A DNA stretch of 64,000 bases from Gemmatimonadota bacterium (lineage in GTDB: Bacteria; Gemmatimonadota; Gemmatimonadetes; Longimicrobiales; Gaopeijiaceae), in assembly GCA_022825135.1 (NCBI GenBank), contig JAJDYN010000012.1, positions 62,001 through 126,000 of the forward strand, given 5' to 3'. This document shows positions 1-9,978 of the stretch, one piece after another. The notes beneath the pieces are model-generated. The model was not told where the DNA came from. It was given only the letters and a program-made list of their open reading frames with translations, and did not search any database. Each line of letters begins with the position of its first letter. Within the stretch, counting starts at the first letter, position 1. The translations under genes were made by a program, and so were the position numbers.

Positions 1-2
1 TC

Positions 3-230
3 GGATACCGGCAGGCCCTGCGCCAGGCGGCCGAACTGGGATTGTCCGCCCACGAGGAGCTGGTGCGGCTCGCGATCCACGGCACCCTCCACGCGCTGGG
101 GTACGACCATCCCGCGGAGGACCGCTTCTCGAGCGCGTTCTTCCGCCGCCAGGAAGCGCTGGTGAAGCGCGTGCTTGCCGCCGCCGACGGGTCCCGCGAG
201 AATTCTCGCGCCTCGTCGAACCCGCCCTAG
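3..230 (+). CDS. ybeY: Endoribonuclease YbeY (rRNA maturation), C-terminal part, truncated at window start
   Basis: Open frame from base 3; contains the metal-binding motif HGTLHALGYDH typical of YbeY. Confidence 0.9.
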   Translation, partial: GYRQALRQAAELGLSAHEELVRLAIHGTLHALGYDHPAEDRFSSAFFRRQEALVKRVLAAADGSRENSRASSNPP

Positions 231-247
231 CTTCCGGACCATTCGCC

Positions 248-1603
248 GTGTCGTCGCAAGAGTCCCTCGCGCTCCGCAAGGAGGTTCTGCTGGCCGCGAT
301 CGCCCAGGGGAACATCGCGGAGGCGAACCATATCCTGGCGAAGCTCCATCCCTCGGATGTGGCGGACGTCCTGGAGTCGCTCTCGGACGCCGACCGCCTT
401 GTGGTCCTGCGTGCTCTCCCCGCGGAACTGGCCTCCGAGACCCTTTCCGAGATGGAGGAGGACGAGCACGCGGCGGATCTGCTCGCGGCCATGACGCCCC
501 ACCGCGGCGCGAAACTCCTGAGCGAGCTGGCCGACGACGACGCCACCGACCTGGTGGCCGACCTGCAGCCCGAGGAGCGGGCGCGCATCCTCGCGGAAAT
601 GTCCGTCGAGGACGCGGGAGAGATCCGCGAACTGCTCGCCTATGCGGAGGAGAGCGCGGGCGGCATCATGACCGCGGCGCTGGTCTCGGTCCCCGAAACC
701 CTCACCGCGGGGCAGGCGATCGAGGAGGTCCGCCGGCAGGGCAGGGAGGTGGAGGACTTCTACACCGTGTGGGTTGTCGACGGCAGCGGGCGGCTGGTGG
801 GAACGGTCCCTCTGGACGATCTGATCCTGGCTGAGCCGGGGGACCCGGTGTCGACGCTGGTAGCGCCCGTGGCGGCGGCGGTGAGCCCGGACGAGGACCA
901 GGAGGAAGTTGGCCGCCTGATGGCTCGCTACAACCTGCCCACCGTGCCGGTGGTCGATCCCGGCGGAAGGCTGCTGGGCCGCATCACCTTCGACGACGTG
1001 CTCGAGGTCATGGAAGCCGAGCAGACCGAGGACATCCTGCGCTTCGGCGGCGTCCCGGACGACGAGTCTCTGGGCGCGAGCTGGGTGGCGGCGGTGCGAA
1101 CCCGCCTTCCCTGGCTGATGCTGAACCTGCTGACCGCGACCGCGGCGGCGCTGGTGGTCTATTTCTACGCCGATACCGTCCAGAGTGCGGTCATTCTCGC
1201 GGTCGTCATGCCGGTGATCGCCGGGATGGGCGGCAACGCCGGGTCCCAGGCCCTGGCGGTGACGGTGCGGCGGCTGGCGTTGCGCGACGATGTGGGCGCC
1301 GATCCGCGGGCGGTGGTGGGCAAGGAAGTCCTGGTGGGGCTGGTGAACGGGGCCGTGCTGGGAGGCATCGTGGCCGGGGCGAGCCTGCTGGTCCCGGGCG
1401 GCGATCCGCGCCTCGGCCTGGTCGTGCTGATCTCGATGTGGGGCACGATGCTGATGGCGGGGTTCGGAGGGGCGTTCATCCCGATGCTGCTCCACCGCCT
1501 GGGACTCGATCCGGCGGTGGCGTCCTCGGTCTTTCTGCACACCGCAACCGATCTTCTGGGCTTCGTGCTCCTGCTGGGCCTCGCCACCGCCCTCCTGATG
1601 TAG
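248..1603 (+). CDS. mgtE: Magnesium transporter MgtE family
   Basis: 451 aa; MgtE N domain, CBS pair, C-terminal membrane domain with PVIAGMGGNAGSQALAVTVR signature. Confidence 0.95.
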   Translation: MSSQESLALRKEVLLAAIAQGNIAEANHILAKLHPSDVADVLESLSDADRLVVLRALPAELASETLSEMEEDEHAADLLAAMTPHRGAKLLSELADDDATDLVADLQPEERARILAEMSVEDAGEIRELLAYAEESAGGIMTAALVSVPETLTAGQAIEEVRRQGREVEDFYTVWVVDGSGRLVGTVPLDDLILAEPGDPVSTLVAPVAAAVSPDEDQEEVGRLMARYNLPTVPVVDPGGRLLGRITFDDVLEVMEAEQTEDILRFGGVPDDESLGASWVAAVRTRLPWLMLNLLTATAAALVVYFYADTVQSAVILAVVMPVIAGMGGNAGSQALAVTVRRLALRDDVGADPRAVVGKEVLVGLVNGAVLGGIVAGASLLVPGGDPRLGLVVLISMWGTMLMAGFGGAFIPMLLHRLGLDPAVASSVFLHTATDLLGFVLLLGLATALLM

Positions 1604-1609
1604 CGGATA

Positions 1610-3181
1610 TTGGACATCCCGACCGAGATCCTGATCGACGGACACTCGCTCACACTTGAAGCGGTGGAGGAAGTGGCGCGCGCGGCCCCCGGCAGGCACC
1701 GCCTTTCACTGGACGCCGCGGCCGCCCGGCGCATGCGGGCCTCCCGGGCGACGATCGAGCGGCTGATCCGCTCGGGCGAGCCGGTCTACGGCATGACGAC
1801 CGGATTCGGGCGGCTGGCCGAGGTGGTGATTGCCCCGGAGGACCGGCGCGCCCTGCAGCACAATCTCATTCGCAGCCATGCCTCGGGCGTCGGCGGGCCC
1901 CTCGCCCGCGAATGCGTGCGCGCAATCATGCTGTTGCGCGCGAACGCCCTGGCCCGCGGACACTCGGGGTGCCGCACCACGCTCGTGGAGCGCGTGTTGG
2001 AGATGCTCGACCGCGGGATTCACCCCGTCATACCGGAGTTCGGCTCGGTGGGCGCGAGCGGCGATCTGGCGCCTCTGGCGCACGTGGCCCTGAGCCTTCT
2101 GGGTGAGGGGCAGGCCGAGACGGGCGGCGAGCAGCGCCCCATGGACGATATCCTTGGCGACATCGGCCTCGCCCCGATCGAACTGGGACCGAAGGAGGGC
2201 CTCGCGCTCATCAACGGAACACAGGCGAGCTCCGCGCTCGGAGTGCTGGCGCTGCTGGCCGCGGAGCGGGCGCTCGACGCCGCCGAGGCGAGTGGCGCCA
2301 TGTCGGTGGAGGCGCTGCTGGGGACGCCCGAGGCGTTCCGTCCCGAGATCCAGGCCGCGCGCCCCCATCCCGGGCAGGCGGCGTCCGCGGCCCGCCTGCG
2401 CGCGCTCATCGCGGGATCCGAGATTCGCGAGTCGCACCGTGTCGGCGACCCGCGGGTGCAGGATGCCTATTCGCTTCGCTGCATTCCGCAGGTGCATGGG
2501 GCCGCCCGCTCCGCGCTCGGCTACGCCCGCGGCATCCTCGAGGTGGAGATCAACAGCGCGACCGACAATCCCCTCGTGTTCCCGGAAGCGGAGGAGCACT
2601 CCGGCGAATCCCGCGAGATCCTCTCCGGAGGCAACTTCCATGCCCAGATCGTGGCCCAGGCGCTCGACCTGCTCGCGATCGCGGTGGCGGACGTGGCATC
2701 CATGTGCGAGCGGCGTATCGAGCGGCTCATCAACCCCGACCTGTCGCTCGGACTGCCCGCCTTTCTCGCCCGCCGCCCGGGACTCGAAAGCGGCCTGATG
2801 GTGGTGCAGGTGCTCGTCGCCGACCTCCTCTCGGAGATGCGCGTGCTCGCCCACCCGGCGAGTGTCGACTCGGTGCCGACCAGCGCGAGCCAGGAGGATC
2901 ACGTTTCCATGGGGCTCGCGGCTGCGCGCAAGGCCCGGCGGGCGGTGGCCTGCCTCGAGCGCGTCCTGGCGGCAGAACTCCTGTGCGCGGCCCAGGGCAT
3001 CGACTACCGGCGCCCGCTGCGATCGAGCAGCGGAGTCGAGGAGGTTCACGCGCTCGTCCGCACCCGGGTCGCGACGCTCGCGGGTGACCGGCCCCTGACC
3101 GCGGATCTGGACGCCCTCGCGGACCTCGTGGGGTCGGGCGCGATCGCCGCGATCACCCGAAGCGCAGGGGGAGGCCCATGA
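1610..3181 (+). CDS. hutH: Histidine ammonia-lyase
   Basis: 523 aa; [14 protein letters not shown] contains the MIO-forming ASG triad; followed by hutU with ATGA overlap. Confidence 0.95.
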   Translation: MDIPTEILIDGHSLTLEAVEEVARAAPGRHRLSLDAAAARRMRASRATIERLIRSGEPVYGMTTGFGRLAEVVIAPEDRRALQHNLIRSHASGVGGPLARECVRAIMLLRANALARGHSGCRTTLVERVLEMLDRGIHPVIPEFGSVGASGDLAPLAHVALSLLGEGQAETGGEQRPMDDILGDIGLAPIELGPKEGLALINGTQASSALGVLALLAAERALDAAEASGAMSVEALLGTPEAFRPEIQAARPHPGQAASAARLRALIAGSEIRESHRVGDPRVQDAYSLRCIPQVHGAARSALGYARGILEVEINSATDNPLVFPEAEEHSGESREILSGGNFHAQIVAQALDLLAIAVADVASMCERRIERLINPDLSLGLPAFLARRPGLESGLMVVQVLVADLLSEMRVLAHPASVDSVPTSASQEDHVSMGLAAARKARRAVACLERVLAAELLCAAQGIDYRRPLRSSSGVEEVHALVRTRVATLAGDRPLTADLDALADLVGSGAIAAITRSAGGGP

Positions 3182-4842
3182 CGCACACGCGGACGGCCCG
3201 CACCGTGCGGGCCCCCAGGGGAAGGCGCATCTCGTGCCGCGGCTGGACCCAGGAGGCCGCCCTGCGCATGCTCATGAACAACCTCGATCCCGAGGTCGCC
3301 GAAGCCCCCGACGCCCTGGTGGTGTACGGCGGCACGGGCAGGGCGGCGCGCTCGTGGGACGCCTTCGACGCCATCGTGCGCACCCTTCGGGAGCTCGCCG
3401 ACGACGAAACCCTGCTCGTGCAGTCCGGGAAGCCGGTGGGGGTGTTCCGCACCCACGCCGGAGCGCCGCGCGTCCTCATCGCCAACGCCAACCTGGTCGG
3501 CAACTGGGCGACCTGGGAGCACTTCCGGGAGCTGGAGCGGCGGGGCCTCATCATGTTCGGGCAGATGACCGCGGGCTCGTGGATCTACATCGGCACCCAG
3601 GGCATCCTGCAGGGCACCTACGAGACCTTCGGCGCCCTCGCCCGCAAGCACTTCGGGGCGTCTCTGCGCGGCAACTGGGTGCTGACCGGCGGGATGGGAG
3701 GCATGGGCGGAGCCCAGCCGCTCGCCGCCACCATGAACGAGGGGGCCATCCTGTGCGTCGAGGTCGACGCCGAGCGCATCGAGAGGCGCATCGCGACCCG
3801 CTACTGCGACCGCATGACCCACGACCTCGACGAAGCCCTGGCGTGGGTGCGGGGCGCGGCGCGGTCGGGGGATGCGGTCTCGGTCGGGCTGGTCGGGAAC
3901 TGCGCCGAGGTGCTGCCGGAGCTGGTGGCGCGCGGGATCACCCCGGATGTGGTCACCGACCAGACGTCCGCGCACGACCCCCTGGGCGGGTACGTACCGG
4001 CCGGCCTCTCCCTCGAGGACGCCGCGCGCCTGCGCGAGGCCGACCCGGAGCAATACCAGCGCCGCTCGCTCGCCTCCATGCGCGCCCACTGTGCGGCCAT
4101 CGTCGCGATGCAGGAGGCCGGCGCGGTCGCCTTCGACTACGGCAACAACCTGCGCGGGTTCGCCCGGGAGGCGGGGCTGGAGAACGCCTTCGACTATCCG
4201 GGCTTCGTGCCTGCCTACATCCGCGACCTGTTCTGCGAGGGCAAGGGCCCCTTCCGCTGGGCCGCGCTCTCGGGCGACCCCGCCGACATCCACCGCATCG
4301 ACGATCTGGTGCTGGAGATGTTCCCCCGCGACGAGCATCTGTGCCGCTGGATCCGGCTGGCCCGCGAGGAGGTCGCGTTTCAGGGTCTCCCGGCGCGCAT
4401 CTGCTGGCTGGGGCAGGGGGAGCGGGCGCGCTTCGGCTGCGCCATCAACGATCTGGTGGCCAGCGGGGAGGTGAGCGCACCGGTGGTCATCGGCCGAGAC
4501 CACCTGGACACCGGGAGCGTCGCTTCCCCCAACCGCGAAACCGAGGCCATGCGCGACGGGAGCGACGCCATCGCCGACTGGCCGATCCTGAACGCGCTGC
4601 TCAACACCGCGTCGGGAGCGAGCTGGGTGTCCTTCCATCACGGCGGCGGGGTCGGCATCGGCTACTCGCTGCACGCGGGCCAGGTCGTGGTGGCCGACGG
4701 TACGCCCGGGATGCGCGCACGGATCGAGCGGGTGCTCACCAACGACCCGGGCATCGGGGTCGCGCGCCACGCCGACGCCGGCTATCCGGTGGCCCTCCGG
4801 ACCGCCCGGCGCGAGGGCATTCGCATTCCGATGCGGGAGTAG
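3178..4842 (+). CDS. hutU: Urocanate hydratase
   Basis: 554 aa; urocanase motifs ([51 protein letters not shown]). Confidence 0.96.
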   Translation: MTHTRTARTVRAPRGRRISCRGWTQEAALRMLMNNLDPEVAEAPDALVVYGGTGRAARSWDAFDAIVRTLRELADDETLLVQSGKPVGVFRTHAGAPRVLIANANLVGNWATWEHFRELERRGLIMFGQMTAGSWIYIGTQGILQGTYETFGALARKHFGASLRGNWVLTGGMGGMGGAQPLAATMNEGAILCVEVDAERIERRIATRYCDRMTHDLDEALAWVRGAARSGDAVSVGLVGNCAEVLPELVARGITPDVVTDQTSAHDPLGGYVPAGLSLEDAARLREADPEQYQRRSLASMRAHCAAIVAMQEAGAVAFDYGNNLRGFAREAGLENAFDYPGFVPAYIRDLFCEGKGPFRWAALSGDPADIHRIDDLVLEMFPRDEHLCRWIRLAREEVAFQGLPARICWLGQGERARFGCAINDLVASGEVSAPVVIGRDHLDTGSVASPNRETEAMRDGSDAIADWPILNALLNTASGASWVSFHHGGGVGIGYSLHAGQVVVADGTPGMRARIERVLTNDPGIGVARHADAGYPVALRTARREGIRIPMRE

Positions 4843-4895
4843 CCGCGGTCCCATCGAGCCATTCCAGCGCCCGCCCTTCGGGTGCACATTGGTTC

Positions 4896-5273
4896 ATGAG
4901 CGCAGCCGGACACCTGGGACGCGAGGGCGAAGCCATCGCCGCGCGCTACCTCGAGGACGCGGGATGGACCGTGCTGGAGCGCAACTACCGCGCGGGCCGC
5001 AATGAGGTCGACCTGATCGTGAGACGGGGGCGCACGGTCGCCTTCGTGGAGGTCAAGGCGCGGCGCGGTGATGGCTTCGGCCACCCGCTCGAAGCCATCA
5101 CCGAACGCAAGAGGGGCGAGATCGCCAAGGTCGCCCGTGCGTGGCTGCGGGCGCGCGGTGGCCTCAGGGGACTGTCGCTGCGCTTCGACGCAGTGGCCGT
5201 ACAGTTCGGGAGCGCACGCGACGCCCCGCGAGTTCCGCGCATCGATCATGTCGCTGATGCGTGGCGCCTCTGA
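4896..5273 (+). CDS. YraN family protein (UPF0102, putative endonuclease)
   Basis: 125 aa from internal ATG; LGREGEAIAARYLEDAGW...RNEVDLIVRRGRTVAFVEVKAR motif. Confidence 0.9.
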   Translation: MSAAGHLGREGEAIAARYLEDAGWTVLERNYRAGRNEVDLIVRRGRTVAFVEVKARRGDGFGHPLEAITERKRGEIAKVARAWLRARGGLRGLSLRFDAVAVQFGSARDAPRVPRIDHVADAWRL

Positions 5274-5377
5274 CCCGGTGCGTGCACTGCATCCGCCCGG
5301 CAACCGGGGTGGGGCGACGCCGGGCCGCGACTCCGTTTCCGCTTGACGCGCGATACCCTCGAATCCAGATTGCTGCG

Positions 5378-5476
5378 TGCCCCAGGTCCGCAGAGCGAAG
5401 ACCCACCGAACCCCGTCAGGGCCGTGCAGGCAGCAGCGGTACGTGCGGTGATCGCGGCTGCGGTTCACCTGGGGCA
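5378..5476 (+). ncRNA. ffs: Bacterial small signal recognition particle RNA (4.5S/ffs type)
   Basis: Perfect 10-bp terminal stem TGCCCCAGGT (5378-5387) / ACCTGGGGCA (5467-5476); second stem CCGCAG (5388-5393) / CTGCGG (5458-5463); CACCG (5404-5408) / CGGTG (5446-5450); SRP core GTCAGG...AGCAGC (5415-5437); located directly upstream of dnaX as in many bacteria. Confidence 0.9.
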
Positions 5477-5504
5477 TATCCATTTCTCCCGCAGCTGAAT
5501 CCGC

Positions 5505-7277
5505 GTGTCCCATACCGCGCTAGCCCGCAAGTACCGTCCCCGGCGCTTCGCCGAGGTCGCCACTCAGGAACACGTTTCCGAAACGCTGCGGCGGGCGGTG
5601 AACGCAGATCGCACCGGTCACGCCTACCTCTTCTGCGGTCCGCGGGGCGTCGGCAAGACCACCCTGGCGCGCGTGCTGGCCATGGCGCTCAACTGCCCCG
5701 AGCGCGGCAGCGACGGCGAACCCTGCGGGACGTGCGAGAGCTGCAGGCTCATCTGGAGCGGCCGCACATCGCTGGATGTCGTGGAAATCGACGCGGCCTC
5801 CAACCGGGGCGTAGACGACGCCCGCAGCCTGCGCGAGCGCGCGATGTACGCGCCCTCCGACGAGCATCGCTTCAAGGTCTATATCGTCGACGAGGCGCAC
5901 ATGCTAACCCGCGAGGCGTGGAACGCCCTGCTCAAGATCCTCGAGGAGCCGCCTCCGCGGGTGATGTTCATCTTCGCCACCACCGAACCCCAGCGCATAC
6001 AGCAGTCGGCATCGCCCATCCTCTCGCGCTGCCAGCGGTTCGACTTCCGGCGCGTCGGGGTGGCCGACATCGTGGCCAGGCTCGAACAGGTGATCGAAGG
6101 CGAGAAGGCCCGGGCCTCCACCGAAGCGTTGCGCATCATCGCGCGCAAGGCCGACGGCGGGATGCGCGACGCGCTCTCGCTTCTCGACCAGGTTCTGGCG
6201 CTCACCGGCGGTGAAGTCGCCCCCGGATCGGTGCGGGAGGTGCTCGGCCTGGTCGAAGAGGAACGCTTCCTCGAGCTCTTCGACATCATCCGGGCCCACC
6301 GTCACCGGGATGTCTTTTCCTTCGTCGAGGCGCTTGTGGACGAGGGGTACGACCTGGTGGAGTTCTATCACGGTCTGGTTGAGAGCCTGCGCCTGCTCCT
6401 GCGCGTCCGCCTGGACGGCGAGAAATCCGTCGATGCAGGGGGCGAATACCGCGCCGCCCTCGAGGCGCACGCGCGGCACTTCGAAGCCGCCGATCTGGTG
6501 CGCATGCTGGCGATGGCGGCCGATCTCGAGTCTCAGGGCAGCCTGAAACGGGTGAGCCAGCCGCGCGTTCTTATCGAACTCCTGCTGCTGCGCCTGAGCC
6601 ACCTGGACCACACCGTTCGCATCGAGGAGCTGATCGAGGGGCTCGGCGGCGCGCCGGCGCGCCGGGCGGCGGATCCGCAGCCGACCCCGCCCCGGCCCTC
6701 GCCCGCCTCCCGTCCGAAGACCGCGACAAGGCGGCGGGCAGCGACGCGCAAGACAGCCTCCGGGCAGCGTGGTTCCCGCCCTCCTCCAGCCGATGAACCC
6801 TCTCCGCGCGCCGCCTCCGGACCGCGATCCGCCGAGCCCGGAAATACCTCGGCCGCGGCGGCACCGCTGCCACCGGGGCAGGTGCCGCCTGCCGTGACCG
6901 CCGACGCCGATCCCGTCGCGGCCTTCGACTCCCTGCTCGCCAAGGGCGAGGGTATGCCCTCCGGCCTGCGCGCCTTCCTGCATGGGGCCGGGCGCCAGCG
7001 CATGGGCGAGCGGGGCATTCGTCTGACCGTTTCTCCCGGTCCCGGACTCGACCGGCTGCGTGCTCCGGGCGGCACCAATGCGCTCGCCGCAGCCCTTCAG
7101 AGGCAACTCGGCTACAGGCCGAAGATCGATGTGGACGAAGGCCTGAACGAGCGCCCTTCCAGACCCCCCGCAGCGTCTCCGGAACAAGTGCGCCAGGAGC
7201 GTCTCGCGGAGCTGGTGGAGCGGGAACCACTCCTGGCACGGGCGGTAGAAGAACTCGATCTGGAACTGGTGGATTAG
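5505..7277 (+). CDS. dnaX: DNA polymerase III subunit gamma/tau
   Basis: 590 aa (GTG start); YRPRRFAEVATQEHVSETLRRAV, GPRGVGKTTLARVLA Walker A, VDEAHMLTREAWNALLKILEEPP. Confidence 0.96.
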   Translation: MSHTALARKYRPRRFAEVATQEHVSETLRRAVNADRTGHAYLFCGPRGVGKTTLARVLAMALNCPERGSDGEPCGTCESCRLIWSGRTSLDVVEIDAASNRGVDDARSLRERAMYAPSDEHRFKVYIVDEAHMLTREAWNALLKILEEPPPRVMFIFATTEPQRIQQSASPILSRCQRFDFRRVGVADIVARLEQVIEGEKARASTEALRIIARKADGGMRDALSLLDQVLALTGGEVAPGSVREVLGLVEEERFLELFDIIRAHRHRDVFSFVEALVDEGYDLVEFYHGLVESLRLLLRVRLDGEKSVDAGGEYRAALEAHARHFEAADLVRMLAMAADLESQGSLKRVSQPRVLIELLLLRLSHLDHTVRIEELIEGLGGAPARRAADPQPTPPRPSPASRPKTATRRRAATRKTASGQRGSRPPPADEPSPRAASGPRSAEPGNTSAAAAPLPPGQVPPAVTADADPVAAFDSLLAKGEGMPSGLRAFLHGAGRQRMGERGIRLTVSPGPGLDRLRAPGGTNALAAALQRQLGYRPKIDVDEGLNERPSRPPAASPEQVRQERLAELVEREPLLARAVEELDLELVD

Positions 7278-7360
7278 CAGCCCGTGGGACGCCTCCCCGG
7301 CACTCGAACGGCGATGCATCCGCGCCCGCTCCCTCACACCCTCGCCTTGAGAATCACTCG

Positions 7361-7684
7361 ATGAAAGATCTGCAGCGGCTCATCCAGTTGGGACAGCAGA
7401 TGCAGAGCCGGGTCACCGAGCTTCAGGAGACCCTGGACCGGCAGGAGCTGAGCGCGTCCTCCGGCGGAGGCATGGTTACCGCGGTGGTGGATGGCAAGGG
7501 TACCGTGCGGAGCATCACGATCGAGCCTTCGGCCGTGGATCCCGACGATGTCGAGATGCTCGAGGACCTCGTTCTGGCCGCCATCGGGGAGGCGCAGAAC
7601 AAGGCGCGCCAGCACTACGAGGGCGAGATGAAGAAGATGACCGGCGGCTTTCCGATGCCGGGACAGCTTCCCAAACTGTTCTAG
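7361..7684 (+). CDS. YbaB/EbfC family nucleoid-associated protein
   Basis: 107 aa; MVTAVVDGKGTVRSITIEPSAVDPDDVEMLEDLVLAAIGEAQNKA; between dnaX and recR. Confidence 0.93.
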   Translation: MKDLQRLIQLGQQMQSRVTELQETLDRQELSASSGGGMVTAVVDGKGTVRSITIEPSAVDPDDVEMLEDLVLAAIGEAQNKARQHYEGEMKKMTGGFPMPGQLPKLF

Positions 7685-7800
7685 CGACCCGTGCGTGAAT
7701 CCGCGGGAGCAGTACGTCCGCGGGCCGCCGGGGCGCCGGTTCCGTCGGCGGACGACCGGGCGGGAAGCGGGGGCCGGGCGGAGCCGCGCGGCAAGGCCCG

Positions 7801-8394
7801 ATGTCGATGATCGACCGGGTCACCAGCGAGTTCTCCCGACTGCCCGGGGTGGGCCCCAGGACCGCGCTGCGCCTGGTGCATCATCTGCTCCGCACCGGCC
7901 CGGACGAGTCCCGGAGGCTCGCCGCCGCCATCGAGACCCTGGCCGAACGGGTGCGTCCCTGTGCGACGTGCGGCAACTTCGGCGACGAAGAGTTCTGCGC
8001 CGTATGTTCCAATCCGCGGCGCGACGCCTCCACCATCTGCGTGGTCGAAGGGAGTTTCGACGTCGGAGCGGTGGAGCGCACCGGGAGGTACGGGGGGGTG
8101 TATCATGTACTGGGCGGCCGTCTGTCGCCGCTGGACGGGATCGGGCCCGAGCAGCTGAACCTGCGGTCGCTGTTCGAGCGCATCGGCTCGGCGGCGGCGG
8201 AGGTGCGCGAGATCATTCTCGCCACCAGCCCGCGGGTTGAGGGAGAGGCGACGGCGGTGTATATCGAACGTCAGCTCAGGCCGATGGGTCTGAGAGTGAC
8301 GCGCCTGGCCACGGGCGTTCCCGTGGGCAGCGACCTGGAGTTCGTGGATGGGACGACGCTCGCGCAGGCGCTGGAAGCGCGCCGTGAGATGTAG
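7801..8394 (+). CDS. recR: Recombination protein RecR
   Basis: 197 aa; LPGVGPRTALRLVHHLL, CxxC zinc finger CATCGNFGDEEFCAVCSNPRRD, Toprim-type region. Confidence 0.96.
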   Translation: MSMIDRVTSEFSRLPGVGPRTALRLVHHLLRTGPDESRRLAAAIETLAERVRPCATCGNFGDEEFCAVCSNPRRDASTICVVEGSFDVGAVERTGRYGGVYHVLGGRLSPLDGIGPEQLNLRSLFERIGSAAAEVREIILATSPRVEGEATAVYIERQLRPMGLRVTRLATGVPVGSDLEFVDGTTLAQALEARREM

Positions 8395-8430
8395 GAACCG
8401 GAAGGACCGCCCGCGCGGTGGAGCCAGCGG

Positions 8431-8745
8431 ATGAACAAGAAGCTGAAGAAGGTGGGGCTGGTGGCGCTGCTCGTCGTGGCGGTCGGGGGCGTTGCGGTTC
8501 TGGTTGCGCACGACCAGATGACGCGGCACCAGAGGGACCTCTTCAGCCCGCGGGTCTTTCGCCGGCTGGCGGCTCTCGGGCACATGGCGCGCGCCCGCGC
8601 CTCCGTGAACACGGTGAACCTGCTGAGGGACTACATGGCGTGGGAGCCCCGCAAGCTGCTCCGTGATCGGGCACGGGCCATCGAAGCGCGCATGGAGCGC
8701 GAGCTGACGGTGGTGGAGACCGGACTGAGCGAGAAGATGGCGTGA
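8431..8745 (+). CDS. Small single-pass membrane protein, unknown function, between recR and mglA
   Basis: 104 aa; basic N-terminus plus one TM (VGLVALLVVAVGGVAVLVA) and a charged helical tail; tightly spaced with mglA. Confidence 0.7.
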   Translation: MNKKLKKVGLVALLVVAVGGVAVLVAHDQMTRHQRDLFSPRVFRRLAALGHMARARASVNTVNLLRDYMAWEPRKLLRDRARAIEARMERELTVVETGLSEKMA

Positions 8746-8749
8746 AGCC

Positions 8750-9328
8750 ATGCCGATGACGAACTACGCCGGCCGGGAGGTCAACTGCAAGATCCTCTAC
8801 TACGGCCCCGGACAGGGAGGGAAGACCACCAATATCGAATACGTCCACTCCCGCGTGGATCCGGGAGAAAGGGGCGAGCTCATTTCCCTGGCCACCAGAC
8901 AGGGCAGCACGCTGCTGTTCGATTTTCTGGCCCTCGACCTCGGCGACGTGCAAGGCCTCCGGACCCGTTTCCACCTCTACACGGTACCGGGTCAGGCGTA
9001 CTTCGAGAGGAGGCGCCGGGTTCTCCTCGAGGGCGTGGACGGAGTCATCTTCGTGGCGGACTCCCAGCTTGATCGCGACGAAGCCAACGCCGAGGCGATG
9101 CAGAGTCTCTACGACACCCTGGAGGCGCGCGGCTACGATGTCTCCCGTCTTCCCTTCGTGATCCAGTACAACAAGCGCGACCTGCCGGGCATCGCTCCGG
9201 TGGAAGAGTTGCGTGCGCGCCTCAATCCGGCGGGCGTGCCGGACTTCGAGAGCGTCGCCACGGAGGGCAAGGGCGTTTTCGAGACGCTGGCGGCGGTGAG
9301 CAGGCTGGTGGTCAAGTCGCTTCGCTGA
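8750..9328 (+). CDS. mglA: MglA-like small Ras-like GTPase
   Basis: 192 aa; CKILYYGPGQGGKTTNIEYVH Walker A, FHLYTVPGQAYFE, VIQYNKRDLPG match the MglA family. Confidence 0.93.
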   Translation: MPMTNYAGREVNCKILYYGPGQGGKTTNIEYVHSRVDPGERGELISLATRQGSTLLFDFLALDLGDVQGLRTRFHLYTVPGQAYFERRRRVLLEGVDGVIFVADSQLDRDEANAEAMQSLYDTLEARGYDVSRLPFVIQYNKRDLPGIAPVEELRARLNPAGVPDFESVATEGKGVFETLAAVSRLVVKSLR

Positions 9329-9336
9329 GGTCCGGC

Positions 9337-9978
9337 ATGGCGAGCCTGCGGAATCTGCCCAACATCATTACCCTGTCGCGGATGGCCGTCTGTCCCGCGA
9401 TCTTCTTCCTGGCCCTGTCGTCCGACGGCACGGTGCTGGCGGCCACCTTCGCGCTCTTTCTGGCGGCGGCGCTGAGCGATCTGTGGGACGGGCATCTCGC
9501 GCGCAAGCACAACCTCATCAGCGACCTCGGCAAGCTGCTGGATCCCATCGCCGACAAGCTGCTGATGGTGTCCACCCTCGTGCCCATCTACATCGTCTCG
9601 CACCGTCCGGCGGGCGGAGGCGAGATCCCGTGGTGGGGCGAACTCCCCCTCTGGGTGCTCGTCGTTCTGCTGGGGCGCGAGTTGATGGTGACCCTGCTGC
9701 GGGGCTTTGCCGTCCGTCGGGGGGTGGTGATCGCCGCCGACCGTTCCGGAAAATACAAGGCCCTCCTGCAGAACGTGTTCATGGCGGCCGTGCTCCTGTG
9801 GTACGCCCTGGCCCGCTTCGCCGAACAGGGAGGCTGGAGCGGGACCATCTGGGAGCTGTGGGTCCACTTTCACAGCGCGGTCATCGGCCTGGCCCTGCTG
9901 CTGGCGCTGGTGTTGACGATTTATTCGATGGGGCTCTATTTCTGGCGCAACCGCGGCCTGGCCGGGAGCAACCGCTGA
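9337..9978 (+). CDS. pgsA: CDP-diacylglycerol--glycerol-3-phosphate 3-phosphatidyltransferase
   Basis: 213 aa; CDP-alcohol phosphatidyltransferase motif DLWDGHLARKHNLISDLGKLLDPIADK. Confidence 0.9.
   Translation: MASLRNLPNIITLSRMAVCPAIFFLALSSDGTVLAATFALFLAAALSDLWDGHLARKHNLISDLGKLLDPIADKLLMVSTLVPIYIVSHRPAGGGEIPWWGELPLWVLVVLLGRELMVTLLRGFAVRRGVVIAADRSGKYKALLQNVFMAAVLLWYALARFAEQGGWSGTIWELWVHFHSAVIGLALLLALVLTIYSMGLYFWRNRGLAGSNR

Noticed and set aside
3046-4887. 613-aa minus-strand ORF
   Set aside because: Antisense to hutU, no recognisable domain; high-GC shadow ORF.
6640-6960. Programmed frameshift site in dnaX giving gamma
   Set aside because: No A-rich slippery heptamer in the Pro/Arg-rich linker; the full-length tau frame is intact.
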